From: Epiperipatus broadwayi
Lineage: Eukaryota > Onychophora > Udeonychophora > Euonychophora > Peripatidae
Length of the DNA stretch: 64,000 nt
Reading direction: 5' to 3'
Assembly (NCBI GenBank): GCA_028023455.1
Contig: JAQFVV010006717.1
Coordinates: forward strand, 248,001 to 312,000
The position numbers and the translations under genes were made by a program. Shown piece by piece: positions 10,340-23,033 of the stretch (its first letter is position 1; the number at the start of each line of letters is the position of its first letter). Under the pieces are notes generated by a model. It was not told the origin of the DNA and did not search any database. It saw only the letters and a list, made by a program, of their open reading frames with translations.

Positions 10340-13300
10340 GTGCATCAATGTATAGCCAGATATAGTAGACTTCCTTGCACTGATATCCTCAGAAAAATCC
10401 AGTACATAAATAATATCCCAACATGGTTATACTCAGTACATAATACACCAATTAATAGGTAAACAATGAATTATTTAAATGATATGTTCAAAACTTATGA
10501 GATCCAGCATTGATGATCAAAAATAACTAAATAGAAGTATTTAGTTGAACAATCACATGTATGTTCAATAAGTTAAAATAAAATAGAGGAAAGAGATTAG
10601 GCTAAGGCAAAATTTGAAAATGGTTAGAACATGCAAAATATATCCAAAATATTATGAAACAGGATCACATGAAAGGAAATAATGATAAATCAAATTTTAT
10701 TATAAATATATATTCCAAAAAATTAAAAGTTAAAATAATTTTTGAATTAAAATAAATTGTTAATAATTTCAAAATCCAAAGGAAGAATTGAAAACTAATT
10801 TTTATAAAAGTGTAAAGCCAGACTTACAAAACTTCCAACTCATAAAAAATTAAAAAGCAAGTTTTTCACAAAATTCGTCAGCCATGAAAAAACACATTTA
10901 ATAAAACCTATAAAAATTAAGTTACAGTTAACATTAAATAACAAATATATGACAGCATTGATGAAGATTTTTAAAAGCATGAATCAAGAATGCAAAACAT
11001 AAATATTATGATGAATAATCAAAATAAAAACACCAATAAACAAAAAAAATTACTGAAAATATAAATGATAATAATACAAACATCACAATAATTTAGGAAA
11101 GAAAGCAAACAAAATAGAATGTCATCAATAAACAAGAGAATTAAAAATAGAAAATTTGAAGCATAAGTTGTAAAGTAATAAAAAAATTTAAACCTTAAAA
11201 GAACAAATGAAGAAAAATCATTCAATATCCAAGAAATAAAGATGGAGATAATTAGAAAAAAAAATAAAAACTTTGTTAGAGAAGTTTGAGGAATAAATGA
11301 ATTAGTGGGAAAAAAACTATCTGAGTTCCTCAGGAAAATTAACAAAAACAAAAGTGGTATAAATTGAGAAGAAAATAAAAATAATGCAGATAATTGGAAT
11401 AAAATTGATGCAGATAGATGAAGATGAGGTACAAATGTAACAGGAAATATTATACAAGAATATAAATAAATCATTAAGAAAGAAATGGAATAGCATATAT
11501 CCAGTAGTAAAAACACAAAAGCAATTTATGAGTAGATTTTGGATTTTATATCACCTAACTAAAAAAATAATAGAACATAGGAAATGCAAACATGAATCAT
11601 TATTATCAAGCAATAAATTAAGAAAAAAAAGTTTCAACAAGAAATAAATCCAGGTTCAAGCAAAAGACATTCAGAACTAGGTATTGTACATATCAAGTAG
11701 TTTTAAAAATCAGAATGCTTTAATAATAGTGTAAAGTGACTTTAACAGAGTACTCAAAATAGTTTGAAAATATTTGTTGCATTAACTCCTATGATAGATT
11801 AAAGAAAGGTGATAATAACATATAACTGCATATAGAGATCTTTCCCAAAATGTTGGAATTTTTGATAATGAAACAAATTATTTTAAAAAGTGTGCAGAGA
11901 TATTATATAATTATTAGATTGAAGACCACCAAACAGATATCCCAAGAAATTTATAAAGGAGATAATATTCTCACAGAATTATTTTGTAGCTGCCAAGATA
12001 AGAGCATTGACAGTATGTTCAGAAAACAAATAACTTTCAAAAAAGAACAGAGCTGTTCTAATTAGAATAAATGAAGAGACTGGACAGTGTTGACCCGAGT
12101 ACTTTGCCATCTGAAAGAAAGTAGATCTCCATTTATATCAAGTTAATGGGCTGATTATTCTAAGAGGAAATAAGAATTGAAAGAAATGTAATTAAACATT
12201 TTTGTTAGAAAAGCTTCTTTCGTGCAATTCAGAATAAAATAATAAATTAAATACAGAAAAGCTTTATTGCTCAGAAGTTTTTAAAAAGTTTGAGCATTAG
12301 ATGTGCCAGCATTGAAATTGGTCCAATAAGATCTCACATTCAAAAGACAGATACCCTAATGACTGCACTAAAATGTGCAAGATTGTCAGAAATAAAATGA
12401 ATGTTTACAAGCAGTGATAGGGAAACTGTCTATCATAATGAAACCATAATAATTCACTCACAAGAAGATCATAATTATATTATGGTAGTATTGCATCACT
12501 AAGCTAATGCTAAGTTAAAATAGTCTAATGAAAGTGCAAACATATACTTTAATTCTGATGACTTTTTAATAGAGATTATTAAATATGGATAATGGATAGC
12601 ACTAATTGTGATGAACGTCATTTAAGATCATCATGATATTTTCGATTGTGACAAAAATCTATAAAATATATTCATGATATGTAAACTTGAAAGTGACAAA
12701 TTACTTTGCTAAAATTACAAAAAAATAAATCAACAAGAAGGACTAAGATTCTAAATCTCAGTTAACTATCTAATTTAGTAATATCATATTAAAGTAAATA
12801 AAAATATTTTATTTTTTTAGCTAAGAGAGGATGATAATACATTGATAATCATTATACCAGCTTAAATGTAAAAAAACAAAACAAAACATTGCATTCTCAT
12901 TGTATATATGACAATATTTTACTAAGAAAATGAGAGAGGTGTTTTACTGTTGGCTATATTGGCTTGGAACATATTTTTCAATAATTCCATATTATCATAG
13001 CTATAAAATCAGTTTGAAATTCAAATCATCCTATAGTGCATATAGATCATTTTTTATAATCCTATAATTTCTCATGAAGATAATGAGGGGTTGATTATAG
13101 ATTATTGTGGGACACAATCTCCATTCTATACAATAAATACTTAAACATCACAAAAATGAGTTTTTTCAAATTTGTTACCGCTTGTACAATGCAACAAACT
13201 GGTTCTAGAATTATTATTTTTTAAAATAATCAGCAGTGGGAAAAACAAAAATAATTTGGTATGACCACTTTTATCAATTAAGTGATAAAATTGAATTCCA

Positions 13301-13530
13301 AAAACAAAATTAGATATATGCTGATACCCATTAATGACATACAATCTAATCCCTAGCAATGTATTATGCAGAAATTATATAGATTATTTAGATCATTTGA
13401 CAATTAATCATAAATGATAAATTGACAGTCTAAAAGATGGTTAATATAATATTAATTTGATTTCTAGCAAGTTGGCATGATTTACACACAATCATTCCCA
13501 TCTGGATAAATGTACTTCTTGTATTTTAAA
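10337..13530. other. AT-rich DNA with a purine-rich, possibly decayed coding stretch
   Basis: The plus strand from about 10,900 to 12,100 is strongly purine-rich. Read in translation, it gives K/E/N-rich peptide interrupted by frequent stops, with short coding-looking runs such as GINELVGKKLSEFLRK near 11,290. I cannot match it to a family. The 165-codon frame on the opposite strand (11019-11516) is an F/L/S-rich shadow of this bias and I do not call it a gene. Rest of the interval: nothing supported. Confidence 0.35.
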
Positions 13531-13690
13531 TAAATCTTGTGTTAAAGATTTGTAGAGGTCCCTACTATCGTTTCTTCAGGCAAAGTGGCTAACAGGTTTA
13601 TCTGGGCATAATTGCTGAGATATTCTTGACTTCATTTAAGGAGAAGCCAAAATACATCACATCACATCACATATTCTTAAGGTTTTAGCC
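13531..13690 (-). repeat. Fragment related to the 47.6-48.1 kb foldback element
   Basis: The segment AATCTTGTGTTAAAGATTT and the following GTAGAGGTCCCT-TATCG match both arms of the foldback at 47573-48068, and CTTAAGGTTTTAGCCTTAAT near 13676 resembles that element's end. A short (CATCA)n-like run (ACATC units, 13655-13672) lies between. Probably a rearranged copy of the same family. Confidence 0.45.
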
Positions 13691-15541
13691 TTAATAAATA
13701 TTACATTAAGTAACGAGAATGCGCTTTATAAATATAATTATTACATCTTTATATTATTTATTTAAGCAAAAACCATTGATCCTAATAAAGCCGAGAGGCA
13801 GCTTTGGGTGAAATACCAAGGGTAAAAATGTAAAAAACAAAAAAAAAAAACAAATTTAATCTCTCATCTGTTTAAAGTTGATGATAATATATTTTTTCAG
13901 TCACCCTTTAAACAACATATTTAAAATTATCAGAACAAATATAACATCTTTATCAGATATTATGAATTTCTGGTAGAGAGAAAATAAACATATATGAATG
14001 AGAAGATTTATTTATTTTAATTCAAGAAGAAATAAAGTTGGAAAAAAACTTATAATGTATTTTTCAAAGATTTATTGAAGGGCAATATGATTGATAACTT
14101 AAAGATGGAAATCTGTAAATTTAGATTTCTTATGCAGAGAGATGATTAAATTATATATATAACGAATATTTTTTGATAATGATGCCAATGATAGAATTCA
14201 TCATCTTATCTATTTTCATTTTGAGTTTAAAATTTAACATTACATGAATGACATCTGCTAGAAAATGATTCCCAACTCACTGATTTATTATAATTTTTCT
14301 TATATGAGATAATTAATTGTAATGATAATACATGTCATATCATAGTTTATAAGCCTGAACTAATATTGACTGACAAAGGAAGCATGGACCACACTTCTGG
14401 ATGTTAGAGAATAATCTAAGAGAATGAAACACATTATTTTCTCACTGACATGAAAGACAAATATTTATGCTATAAAGAAATAACTGTAAAACTACATTAT
14501 ATTGATTAAATGTATCAAAACTATAAACAAATATTCCTAATTATATAAAGAAATATCCCTAAAGTTATAATAAATTATTATCAAATATCCAACGCATTAA
14601 ACAAATATACCTAAGCAAACAATAATTTAACATAGTGAATGTTTCACATGCATAATACAGCTGCCCATATATGCTAAATCACAAAAGCAACCAGATACAC
14701 CTCTAGTAGATGAAGTGCCAACGCACTGAATTAATAAGAATTAAAATTTTGAAACACGAGAATTTATAAATAAAAAAAAGATATTACATAAATTCAGAGC
14801 CCTAAATAATTATTATCATCAATTATTAAAATAAATTAATTTAAAAAGAAATGAAAATAATATATATATTAGTAATCAAATAATTATTTGGGTTTAATAT
14901 TAATTAGTGTTTAAATATTTAAAATATATCTTCTGGCATATACACGTCTAAATAAATACATATTCTTGATTATCTGCAAAAAAAAAGTTTGGTAGAAAAT
15001 AATCCAATGCCTAATGTTTTTTTTTTATATATATATAAATTGAATATATTTAAACTTTCAAATGATTGATTTATGTTTTATTAACTTTAAACTTACAGTA
15101 TTATATCAATTATTTAAAACTGCAAAAACGTCAAAAAGAAGTCTAAATTGATATTTGACTATTTCTTCCTTTCTACTGGCAGCTTTTAAATTAATGATAA
15201 AACAAACTAACCTTGACTCAAACTTATAATTTCTTCTGTCACTCGCGATTAAATTTTAATGTTGCTTTACATGAAAATTTTAGTGGAGAAAAAATTTTCT
15301 GTTTTCAATTTTATTATAAGTAATAAATATGTGTATGTAAATATAAAACTGAAATATAATAAATGATGCATTTAAAAAATATATACAAAAAGAAGTATTT
15401 GATAAGAATATTTAAAAAACTGATTGTATTTTCAAAGAAGAAATATTTCTATTTTTTCTAAAATAAGACATGCAACAGCCTGACATAGTTTAATTATTTT
15501 GGAAGTCTCTTTACTGAAATCAGATAGAAAAATTAATATTA
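13691..15541. other. AT-rich non-coding DNA, no gene seen
   Basis: I see no supported gene, RNA or repeat beyond short A/T runs. Confidence 0.55.
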
Positions 15542-16480
15542 ATATATAGGGTATATAAGCACAGACTTTTACACAACCCACTACTCATCATTCTATCTCA
15601 TAACACTGACCCACTTGAACACATATATGTCGAAAAGATAAACAACCATCAATATAATATTTCATGCTAAACCAGCAATCATCAGTTGGTCCAGATTATC
15701 ATCTCTACACATGTATGCAATAAGTGTTCAGATATATATTAAGATAGACAATCCTCATACTTTAATGGACAGGCTTCAATCCACTCCACACTCCAACTCT
15801 TCAACCGTCCATCCAATTGAAAATCTGATGATGGATCACTCAAAGGCCACCCTGAAGCCGAGATTCTCATCACATTCATGTTGACCTAAAGTCAATCTGA
15901 CCCTCATGTAAGGACATAATCCATTTAATACACATATGGGCAGACATCTCTATTATGTAATAACTGAAATACAGGCTTATTGTATACCTGTATCAATATA
16001 TGTAATATATAGGGTATATGAGCACAGACTTTCACACAACCCACCACTCATCACTCTATCTCATAACACTGATACACTTGAACACATATATGTCAAAAAG
16101 ATAAATAATCCCCAATATATGTATTTCATGCTAAACCAGCAATCATCAGACAGTCCAGATTATCATCTCTACACATGTATGCAATAAGTGCTCAGATATA
16201 TATTAAGATAAACAATCTTCATACTTTAATGGACAGGCTTCAATCCATTCTACACTCCAACTCTTCAATCATCCATCCAATTGGAAATCTGATGATGGAT
16301 CACTCAAAGGCTGTCATGAGGCCAAGATTCTCATCACACCAATGTTGACCTAATGTCAATTTGACCCCTCATGTACAGGACATAATCCATTTAATGCACA
16401 TACAAAGGATGGACAGACATCTCTACTATGTAGTAACTGAAATACAGGCTTATTGTATAATTCTATCATTATATGTAATA
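15542..16480. repeat. 463-bp unit duplicated in tandem (SINE-like modules)
   Basis: Unit 1 (about 15542-16005) and unit 2 (about 16006-16480) align throughout; for example TATAGGGTATAT begins at 15545 and again at 16008. Each unit contains ACACAACCCACYACTCATCA, AAACCAGCAATCATCAG and AACTGAAATACAGGCTTATT. The first recurs in part at about 41360 and the third in part at about 41430; the second recurs on the minus strand at about 56775-56808. So the unit is built from modules dispersed elsewhere in the window and was then duplicated locally. No coding function. Confidence 0.8.
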
Positions 16481-17929
16481 TATTTTAAAAAATTGACATC
16501 AACATTAAAAATGATCGAAATTTTTTTAAAAAAAGTATTAGTTATAAATATCTGTATTTAATAAGAAGTCTAATCATGATATTTGTTACAAAATATTTAA
16601 GTCAGCAGGTAAAATGTCTTTTTTAATTAATCATGTCAATATGTAATAGATAAATAATGAACATTGATGAAAACAAAAATATGTTATGCCTGAACAATTG
16701 AAAGAACTAATCCAACAAAATGGCATCTTGGGGTTATTTGCCATTTTAAAGTTTGTTTGAAAGATGACAATATTAAAAGTAGTAGCATTTATATTAAAGT
16801 ATTGTGCTTGCATAGAAATGGGAATGTGATTAAATTAACAGCATATTTTACAGCTTGTATGAAAGAATAAAATTTCATGTCCAGATCCTAGTGGCATTAT
16901 GATGAATGTTAAAAAATACTTTTGAAAGAAGAATTATCTTTTGAGTTAGTTGAAGATACTGATTAAGCATAAATATATCTTAGAGATATTAGACTTTATT
17001 CTGTTGTATTTATTTATTTGTATAAAGTACAATAGTGCTAAACAGATCCTTCAATATATAGACTAAATATAAAATTTATATAGAAGTGATTATTTCTTTA
17101 TAAAATATTTATAAATAATATTCATACATCAATAAAGATATAAAAGAGGATGAATAATCTATTCTTTAAGATTTCAATGGTTATAATATTTTGTTTATTG
17201 ATTTTGTGGAAATAAATCATTTTAAAATTACAAATGTATATTTAGTGAGTAAAGATGGAGTCTTATTTTTATCATATTGATAACTTTATTGAAATAACAG
17301 TTTAAAATGTAAATATAATAATTTATAGCTTCATGTATGTGAAATTTATATGGACGTATGACTTCCTGTTAAATTATATAAAAATAACATTCATATTTTA
17401 GTAAATAATAATACATAAAATGAACACATATTAATTTAAGTTTTCAATGATTTGCTAAAAATAAACATTGAAAATATATCTTAGTTTGTTTTCAATACAA
17501 TATAAACCATTTTGAAATTACAATATTATTGAACATATAGAGAGTAAAGATGGAGTTTTATTAATGAAATAACAGTTTGCAAATATAAATATCTAAAATT
17601 TAAATGGAAATAATGACAGCTCCATAAGCTATGTATAAATAACATTCACATAATCAGTAAATAATTAAGAATAAAACGGATCACTTAATTTTAAAGTTTT
17701 TGGTAATTATAATCTATTGTTTACTGACTATTCTGCAAATAAAAAATTAAAATTATACATTAGCTCGAATTATATATGATGTAATGATTCTGAAATTATA
17801 ATTGAATATTTAATGGTGTTTGATATTTCAACGAACCATTGGGAATTAATCAAAACTAACATATAGTTTAACCCAAAATTATTATATATATATATAAGTA
17901 AACATTAAAAGACTAAAGCTAAACTAGTG
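16481..17929. other. AT-rich non-coding DNA, no gene seen
   Basis: Short frames only. Two stretches (near 17,230 and 17,540) both read TAAAGATGGAGT and may be remnants of a degenerate local repeat. Nothing else supported. Confidence 0.5.
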
Positions 17930-18194
17930 AATAAAATAATCAAAATTACCCCAATTCACTACTCAACTAGATTTTTTTCAACGAAAATAAACTCTAAAAC
18001 ACAACGAACGGTTTCACCGCTACAAGCAGATTTCTCAAGTGTAAAAGTCTACAAAATACCAACAAATTTATAATAAACCAATCAAGAAAATGCTATTTGT
18101 AAGGTTTTCAGCATAGGAATTAATAAGTAAAAAAATCTGAAATGTTTATAAGTAGCACTTAATTGATTTGTCAAACTTAAAATCACACATAATG

Positions 18195-18236
<42 letters not shown>

Positions 18237-18517
18237 TGTATTATATATAATTACATAAAAAATATTTAAATTAAAATTCATTTGCATAAACATTAAAAAT
18301 GAATATAAAAAATAGATTCTCATATAAAAATTAGATTAAGCTATAAATATGAGACCATGTTTACAATTGGGATGTAATACATTTTAATTTTGTTAGTATA
18401 AATTTGTTAGTATCTTGTAGTCTTTTACAGTTGAGAAGTCTGCTTGTAGCAATGAAATCATTTGTTGCGTTTTAAAGTTTATTTTCTTTGGCTAGGGGTA
18501 ATTTTGATATATACAAG
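17930..18517. mobile_element. Inverted-repeat (foldback/MITE-like) element with (TG)n core
   Basis: The left arm at about 17930-18075 is the imperfect reverse complement of the right arm at about 18390-18517; both carry the block CTACAAGCAGAYTTCTCAA and a following TGTAAAAGWCTAC. The core holds a TG microsatellite at 18196-18235. A single-arm relative lies at about 62560-62720. No coding capacity. Confidence 0.65.
18196..18235. repeat. (TG)20 microsatellite
   Basis: A pure TG dinucleotide run that can adopt Z-DNA. It lies between the two arms of the inverted-repeat element. Confidence 0.95.
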
Positions 18518-21183
18518 TATATATAAATAAAACCAAGCACCATGAAACACTGTGTGTAGTCATTGAGATAAACTACCATCTTGAGTGATTTGTGATATTG
18601 CAGAGGAGAGTATAGAACTAATAAAAATGAAATGAAATTTTATTCCAAATTACTGTATGTATGTGCAAACAAACTATAACACTGGTGAGAATGAAATTTA
18701 AATGTATCAACACAACCATACTCAAATCAGTGATATGAGATAGTATGGATAGTTGAAAGGTGCTTGAAAGTCTGAGTTCAATTATCCTATATTTACAATT
18801 AGGCTTCAGGTATATGAAGATTGCCTGTATTTCAAATATTTATAATTTAGATTGGTTGCTGTATTTTAATACATTTTAGCTGGGGATAAATGGAGTTCCC
18901 ATTTATTAAATAATTTACTTATATATATATATATATACAGTGGAGAAATACATAAAAAAATTTTTTTAACTAACCTTATGTTGTGGCAATACAGCAGTAA
19001 CTTGGATTTGAATCCAAACCAATAATATATATAACAAATATAAAAAAAATATCCTGTTCAACTGGCATGTATCTCTCATGATAATATAAAAATCTCCCAC
19101 TACCTACATCTGTAAATCAAATGAATCCTATTTAACTCAGCAAAATTAATTCAGTAACACAAATTATGATGAAGGCTTTATTATCACAATCATTCTAAAG
19201 TATTTTGTTTGTTTATGTTTTGCTAATTGAAAACGTCCAGGAGCCAAACCTCCTCAAAAAGAGAATGTTTTTGTGAAATTATTTAAAATAATAATCGACA
19301 TTTACCAACATTTACCATAACACCCAGGATGCAGTTTAGTAGTTCTCATGTTTTCAGAGCTGTAGATATTTTTATGGACTAGCATATGTGTGTGTGTTAA
19401 GGTTATAATATTTAGTCATATAAAAAAATAAGGGGATTAATAAAAAATAAAATAAGCATTTATTAACAAAACAAAATGAAGGTGGTTTGATTGTAACTAG
19501 ATAATGTAAATTTCAAATATAAATTTCCAATTGTGCATAAAATTATTAAGTTCAATAAATAGTTGACATATTTTATTCTCTTTCCATTTGGTAATTTCAT
19601 GTGTAGATATGAAAATCAATCATATAATATTTAATCCATTTCCAACAAACAAATTCAAATGTTTGGTTTTTACCATTTAGTAATTTCATATACAGAAGTA
19701 AAGTAAAACATTAAACCATTAATACTTTTTTCAACAAACAGTTCATCTATTAATAACTCCAAATATATGTATGAAGTGTAATACAACCTTTCAATTTGAG
19801 TTTAAGTTTGTAATTCAAGTCTAAACTATGGAATACCAATACAAACTATTACATTTCTTTTAACCTTCATAAATTTAAAGTTTCTATTTTCATATTTTAA
19901 AAATAAATAGCTTAATCTTTTAATATGTTACCTTTTACCCATCTTCAATGTCATTCCTCCTAGGTTTATCAATATGTTTTTTTCCACAATCACATTGTAA
20001 CTTTTCATAAATTTTCAGGAAGTGCATCTTTATTCTCTTCACACCTTAGACACATAAGTTAGCTTTGTATTATTATAGTACATATCAAATACACTAAGTT
20101 TTTAGCAATTCAGTTGCATAGTCCACTCTTTTTTTTTCTGGCAGATTATAAGAGATGGGTTATAATTTTACATATGCATCTTTTACTGAATTGACTTGCT
20201 ATTAATTTTGCCCAGCTTTCATGGTAAAAAATTCCCTAGTATAGTAAAATATATTCATAGCTTTTATTACAAGCTTGTAATTTCAATTAGTAGTAAGGCA
20301 ATTTTTTTTCACACAATGCACTTCCATTGCTTTAACTTATAATTTGCAGATTAGAATTCTGTCAATCCACAGTAGCACAAAATTAAATGCTGAATTACTA
20401 ACTGCTTACCCTCCATCTCATTAGTCATTGCATGTACCATAATGCAGATTATCTTTATCTACAGCACATATCATACTGTTGACTAGTACCCTGTCTTGGA
20501 CCCATGAGAGAAAAAAATATTCCTTTGTCTTTCTTTACCAAAAGAAAGAAACAGTTGTTTGCTTTCTTTATGCATTACAAAAGAGAAAATTATTTGCCAA
20601 CTTTTCTTATTTTATTTACAATTTAAAAAATGTTAATAATTCATAATTCTTTTTTCTGAATTCTAATTCACCCTACTATTTTTTATCAAAATCAATAAGT
20701 TTTTATTTTCAAAATGATTTGAAATAGGTGAAACTAATGAGATCTTAGCATGCACTTTTATTTACGAACTGCATATTTTCTCTATCTCTATCTTATATAT
20801 GTGTGCATAAGTGCACACACACGCATGTTATTCTTCAAATCTCCTTGTGTAGCATTTATACTGTTGCTACTAGGATTACAAGATTTATATATATATATAT
20901 AAGATAGATAATCATATAACATTACAATACTAGCCAAAGAACAAAATTTCACTAAAATTCTCTCACAACTATGGGTTCATCTATTATTAAATAGAGCTTT
21001 TCATGTAAAATTTAATTAGACAGAATCAACATATGTACTTTAAATGATCAAATTTCAATGTTAAAAATTTGTCCATATGTTGTTTTTTCTTATATAAAAT
21101 TTAAAATAATCAATTTAAAATACCAAAAATTATAAACAAGAAGATAATTTAATACATCAATTCAGCTTTTATTACTTATTAAA
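18518..21183. other. AT-rich non-coding DNA, no gene seen
   Basis: Contains short TA arrays near 18921-18939 and 20886-20902 and a possible Pol III B-box-like motif on the minus strand near 19003-19013 (GGATTCAAATCC). The motif is nearly palindromic and has no partner A box. No gene supported. Confidence 0.5.
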
Positions 21184-22216
21184 AATAAACTGAGAGAGTG
21201 CAAACCTCTCAAGTGTTTATCCAATCAGATCGCCAATACTGGGATAGAGAATTTAACAAGAAAAGAGTGGTTCCACTCTCTTCTTTACTTGTCTGTCTAT
21301 ATATCCAAGCCAGTCCAAAGTACATAGATCTGCCAGCGTGAATCTTAAATATCTTCACACTTAACTCACTGAGTTCTAATTATAAACATACAGCATGAAA
21401 TCTTTCGATTTACTGTGCAATAGTTTTTAGATGTTATAACTTGCAGCAATATATGTAAATAATATTTTATTTCTACAAATGCAGACGGTATTGAAATAAA
21501 CTGAGAGAGTGCAAACCTCTCAAGCGTTTAGCCAATAAGATTGCCAATACTGGGACAGAGAATACCATCTGTGTTTGTAGAAATAAAATATTATTTACAT
21601 ATATTGCTGCAAGTTATAACATCTAAAAAGTACTGCGTAGTAAATTGAAAGATTTCATGCTGTATGTTTATAATTAGAACTCAGTGAGTTAAGTGTGAAG
21701 ATATTTAAGATTCATGCTGGCAGATCCAAGTACTTTGGACTGGCTTGGATATATAGACAGAAAAGTAAAGAAGAGAGTGGAGCCACTCTTTTCTTGTTAA
21801 ATTCTCTGGCCCAGTATTGGCGATCTGATTGGCTAAACGCTTGAGAGGTTTGCACTCTCTCAGTTTATTTCAATACTGTCTGCATTTGTAGAAATAAGAT
21901 ATTATTTACATATATTGCTGCAAGTTATAACATCTAAAAACTACTGCATAGTAAATCAAAAGATTTCACACTGTGTGTTTATAATTAGAACTACGTGAGT
22001 TAAGTGTGAAGATATTTATGATTCACGCTGGCAGATCTAAGTACTTTGGACTGGCTTGGATATATATACAGACAAGTAAAGAAAAGTGTGGAACCACTCT
22101 TTTCTTGTTAAATTCTCTGTCCCAGTATTGGTGATCTGATTGGCTAAATGCTTGAGAGGTTTGCACTCTCTCAGTTTATTTCAATACCGTCTGCGTTTGT
22201 AGAAATAAAATATTAT
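21184..22216. repeat. Array of a promoter-like module (about 310 bp) in both orientations
   Basis: Copy 1 spans about 21184-21493, followed by a 70-bp partial copy in the same orientation (21494-21563). Copies 2 (about 21565-21870) and 3 (about 21871-22181) are reverse complements of copy 1, arranged head to tail, and 22182-22216 begins a further unit. All full copies keep TGAGAGAGTGCAAACCTCTC (hairpin-forming), two CCAAT boxes 12 bp apart (the first degraded in the partial copy), GCCAATACTGG, and a TATATATCCAAGCC block about 60-70 bp beyond the CCAAT pair. That spacing resembles an RNA polymerase II promoter. No ORF is attached. It may be a MITE family that carries a captured promoter. Confidence 0.75.
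21221..21305 (+). promoter_or_regulatory. Double CCAAT box plus TATA-like stretch, copy 1
   Basis: CCAAT at 21221-21225 and 21233-21237, then CTATATATCC at about 21296-21305. The same arrangement occurs on the minus strand in copies 2 and 3. The distances are compatible with CCAAT at -90/-80 and TATA near -30, but no transcript or gene is visible downstream, so promoter activity is inferred. Confidence 0.35.
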
Positions 22217-23010
22217 TACTTATTAGAGTATTATCAATATTTTTTTAATAAAATCACATGACTCTACATCAACTTCATCAAATGGACATAATTTACAATA
22301 CATTACAATAAATATAATAACAAAAATACATATAAGTACATAAATGAATAAACTTATTACAATCTTTTTTTAATATATATATTAAAAATAATCTACGAAA
22401 ATAATATTTTAATTATAACTTTAAATTTATCAATAATCTAACATTTCCCCCACATTGTGTTTGTTCTTTAATTACGTATACACACTTTTTAAAAATTTTC
22501 TTGAATATATAAAGTTTTATAATATTTTTTTCATTGATTTTTTTATCATATTTTATAACTTGAATATTTTTTTCCACAATTCATTCTATGTTCAGTCCAT
22601 CAAATGTATATATGACCTTGATTTTAATTTTTTCTCAATCGCTTTATCATAAGTATCAAAATAAAACAACCTTTCCATAAATCACTTCAGAAATCAACAA
22701 TCTTATAACACCAATAAAAATGTCTTTATATAATTTTATGGCCTCAAATTCAAGGAGATTTATTATCAGTATTTCTTTGACACTTCTTTTTAATTCAATC
22801 ACTTTCATAAAAACATCCTTTGATATTAAAAGTGATTGTTTAGGAAATACATTACAAAAGACTATTTTGTTTAATATATATATAGTTGAATTTCACTTGA
22901 GAAAATGAAGCTGTGGTCATGAGAAAATCTTAGAAAATTTTTTTTTTGTTAGCATTGTAATGTTTGTAATTATTCACTTTATTTATCATTACTAGTATAG
23001 CATTAGCAGT
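22217..23010. other. AT-rich non-coding DNA, no gene seen
   Basis: T-rich on the plus strand with short F/I/N-rich frames that I do not regard as genes. It ends in the (TA)n array that borders El-2. Confidence 0.5.
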
Positions 23011-23016
23011 ATTTAA

Positions 23017-23033
23017 TATATATATATATATAT
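23017..23033. repeat. (TA)n flanking El-2 on the left
   Basis: A TA array whose last four bases (ATAT) equal the first four bases after the El-2 right LTR. It directly precedes TGTAACGGG. Confidence 0.85.

Noticed and set aside
11019-11516. 165-codon frame on the minus strand, F/L/S/I-rich
   Set aside because: It is the complement of a purine-rich strand; composition is hydrophobic low-complexity with no motif or neighbouring gene signal. Best explained as a shadow of base bias.
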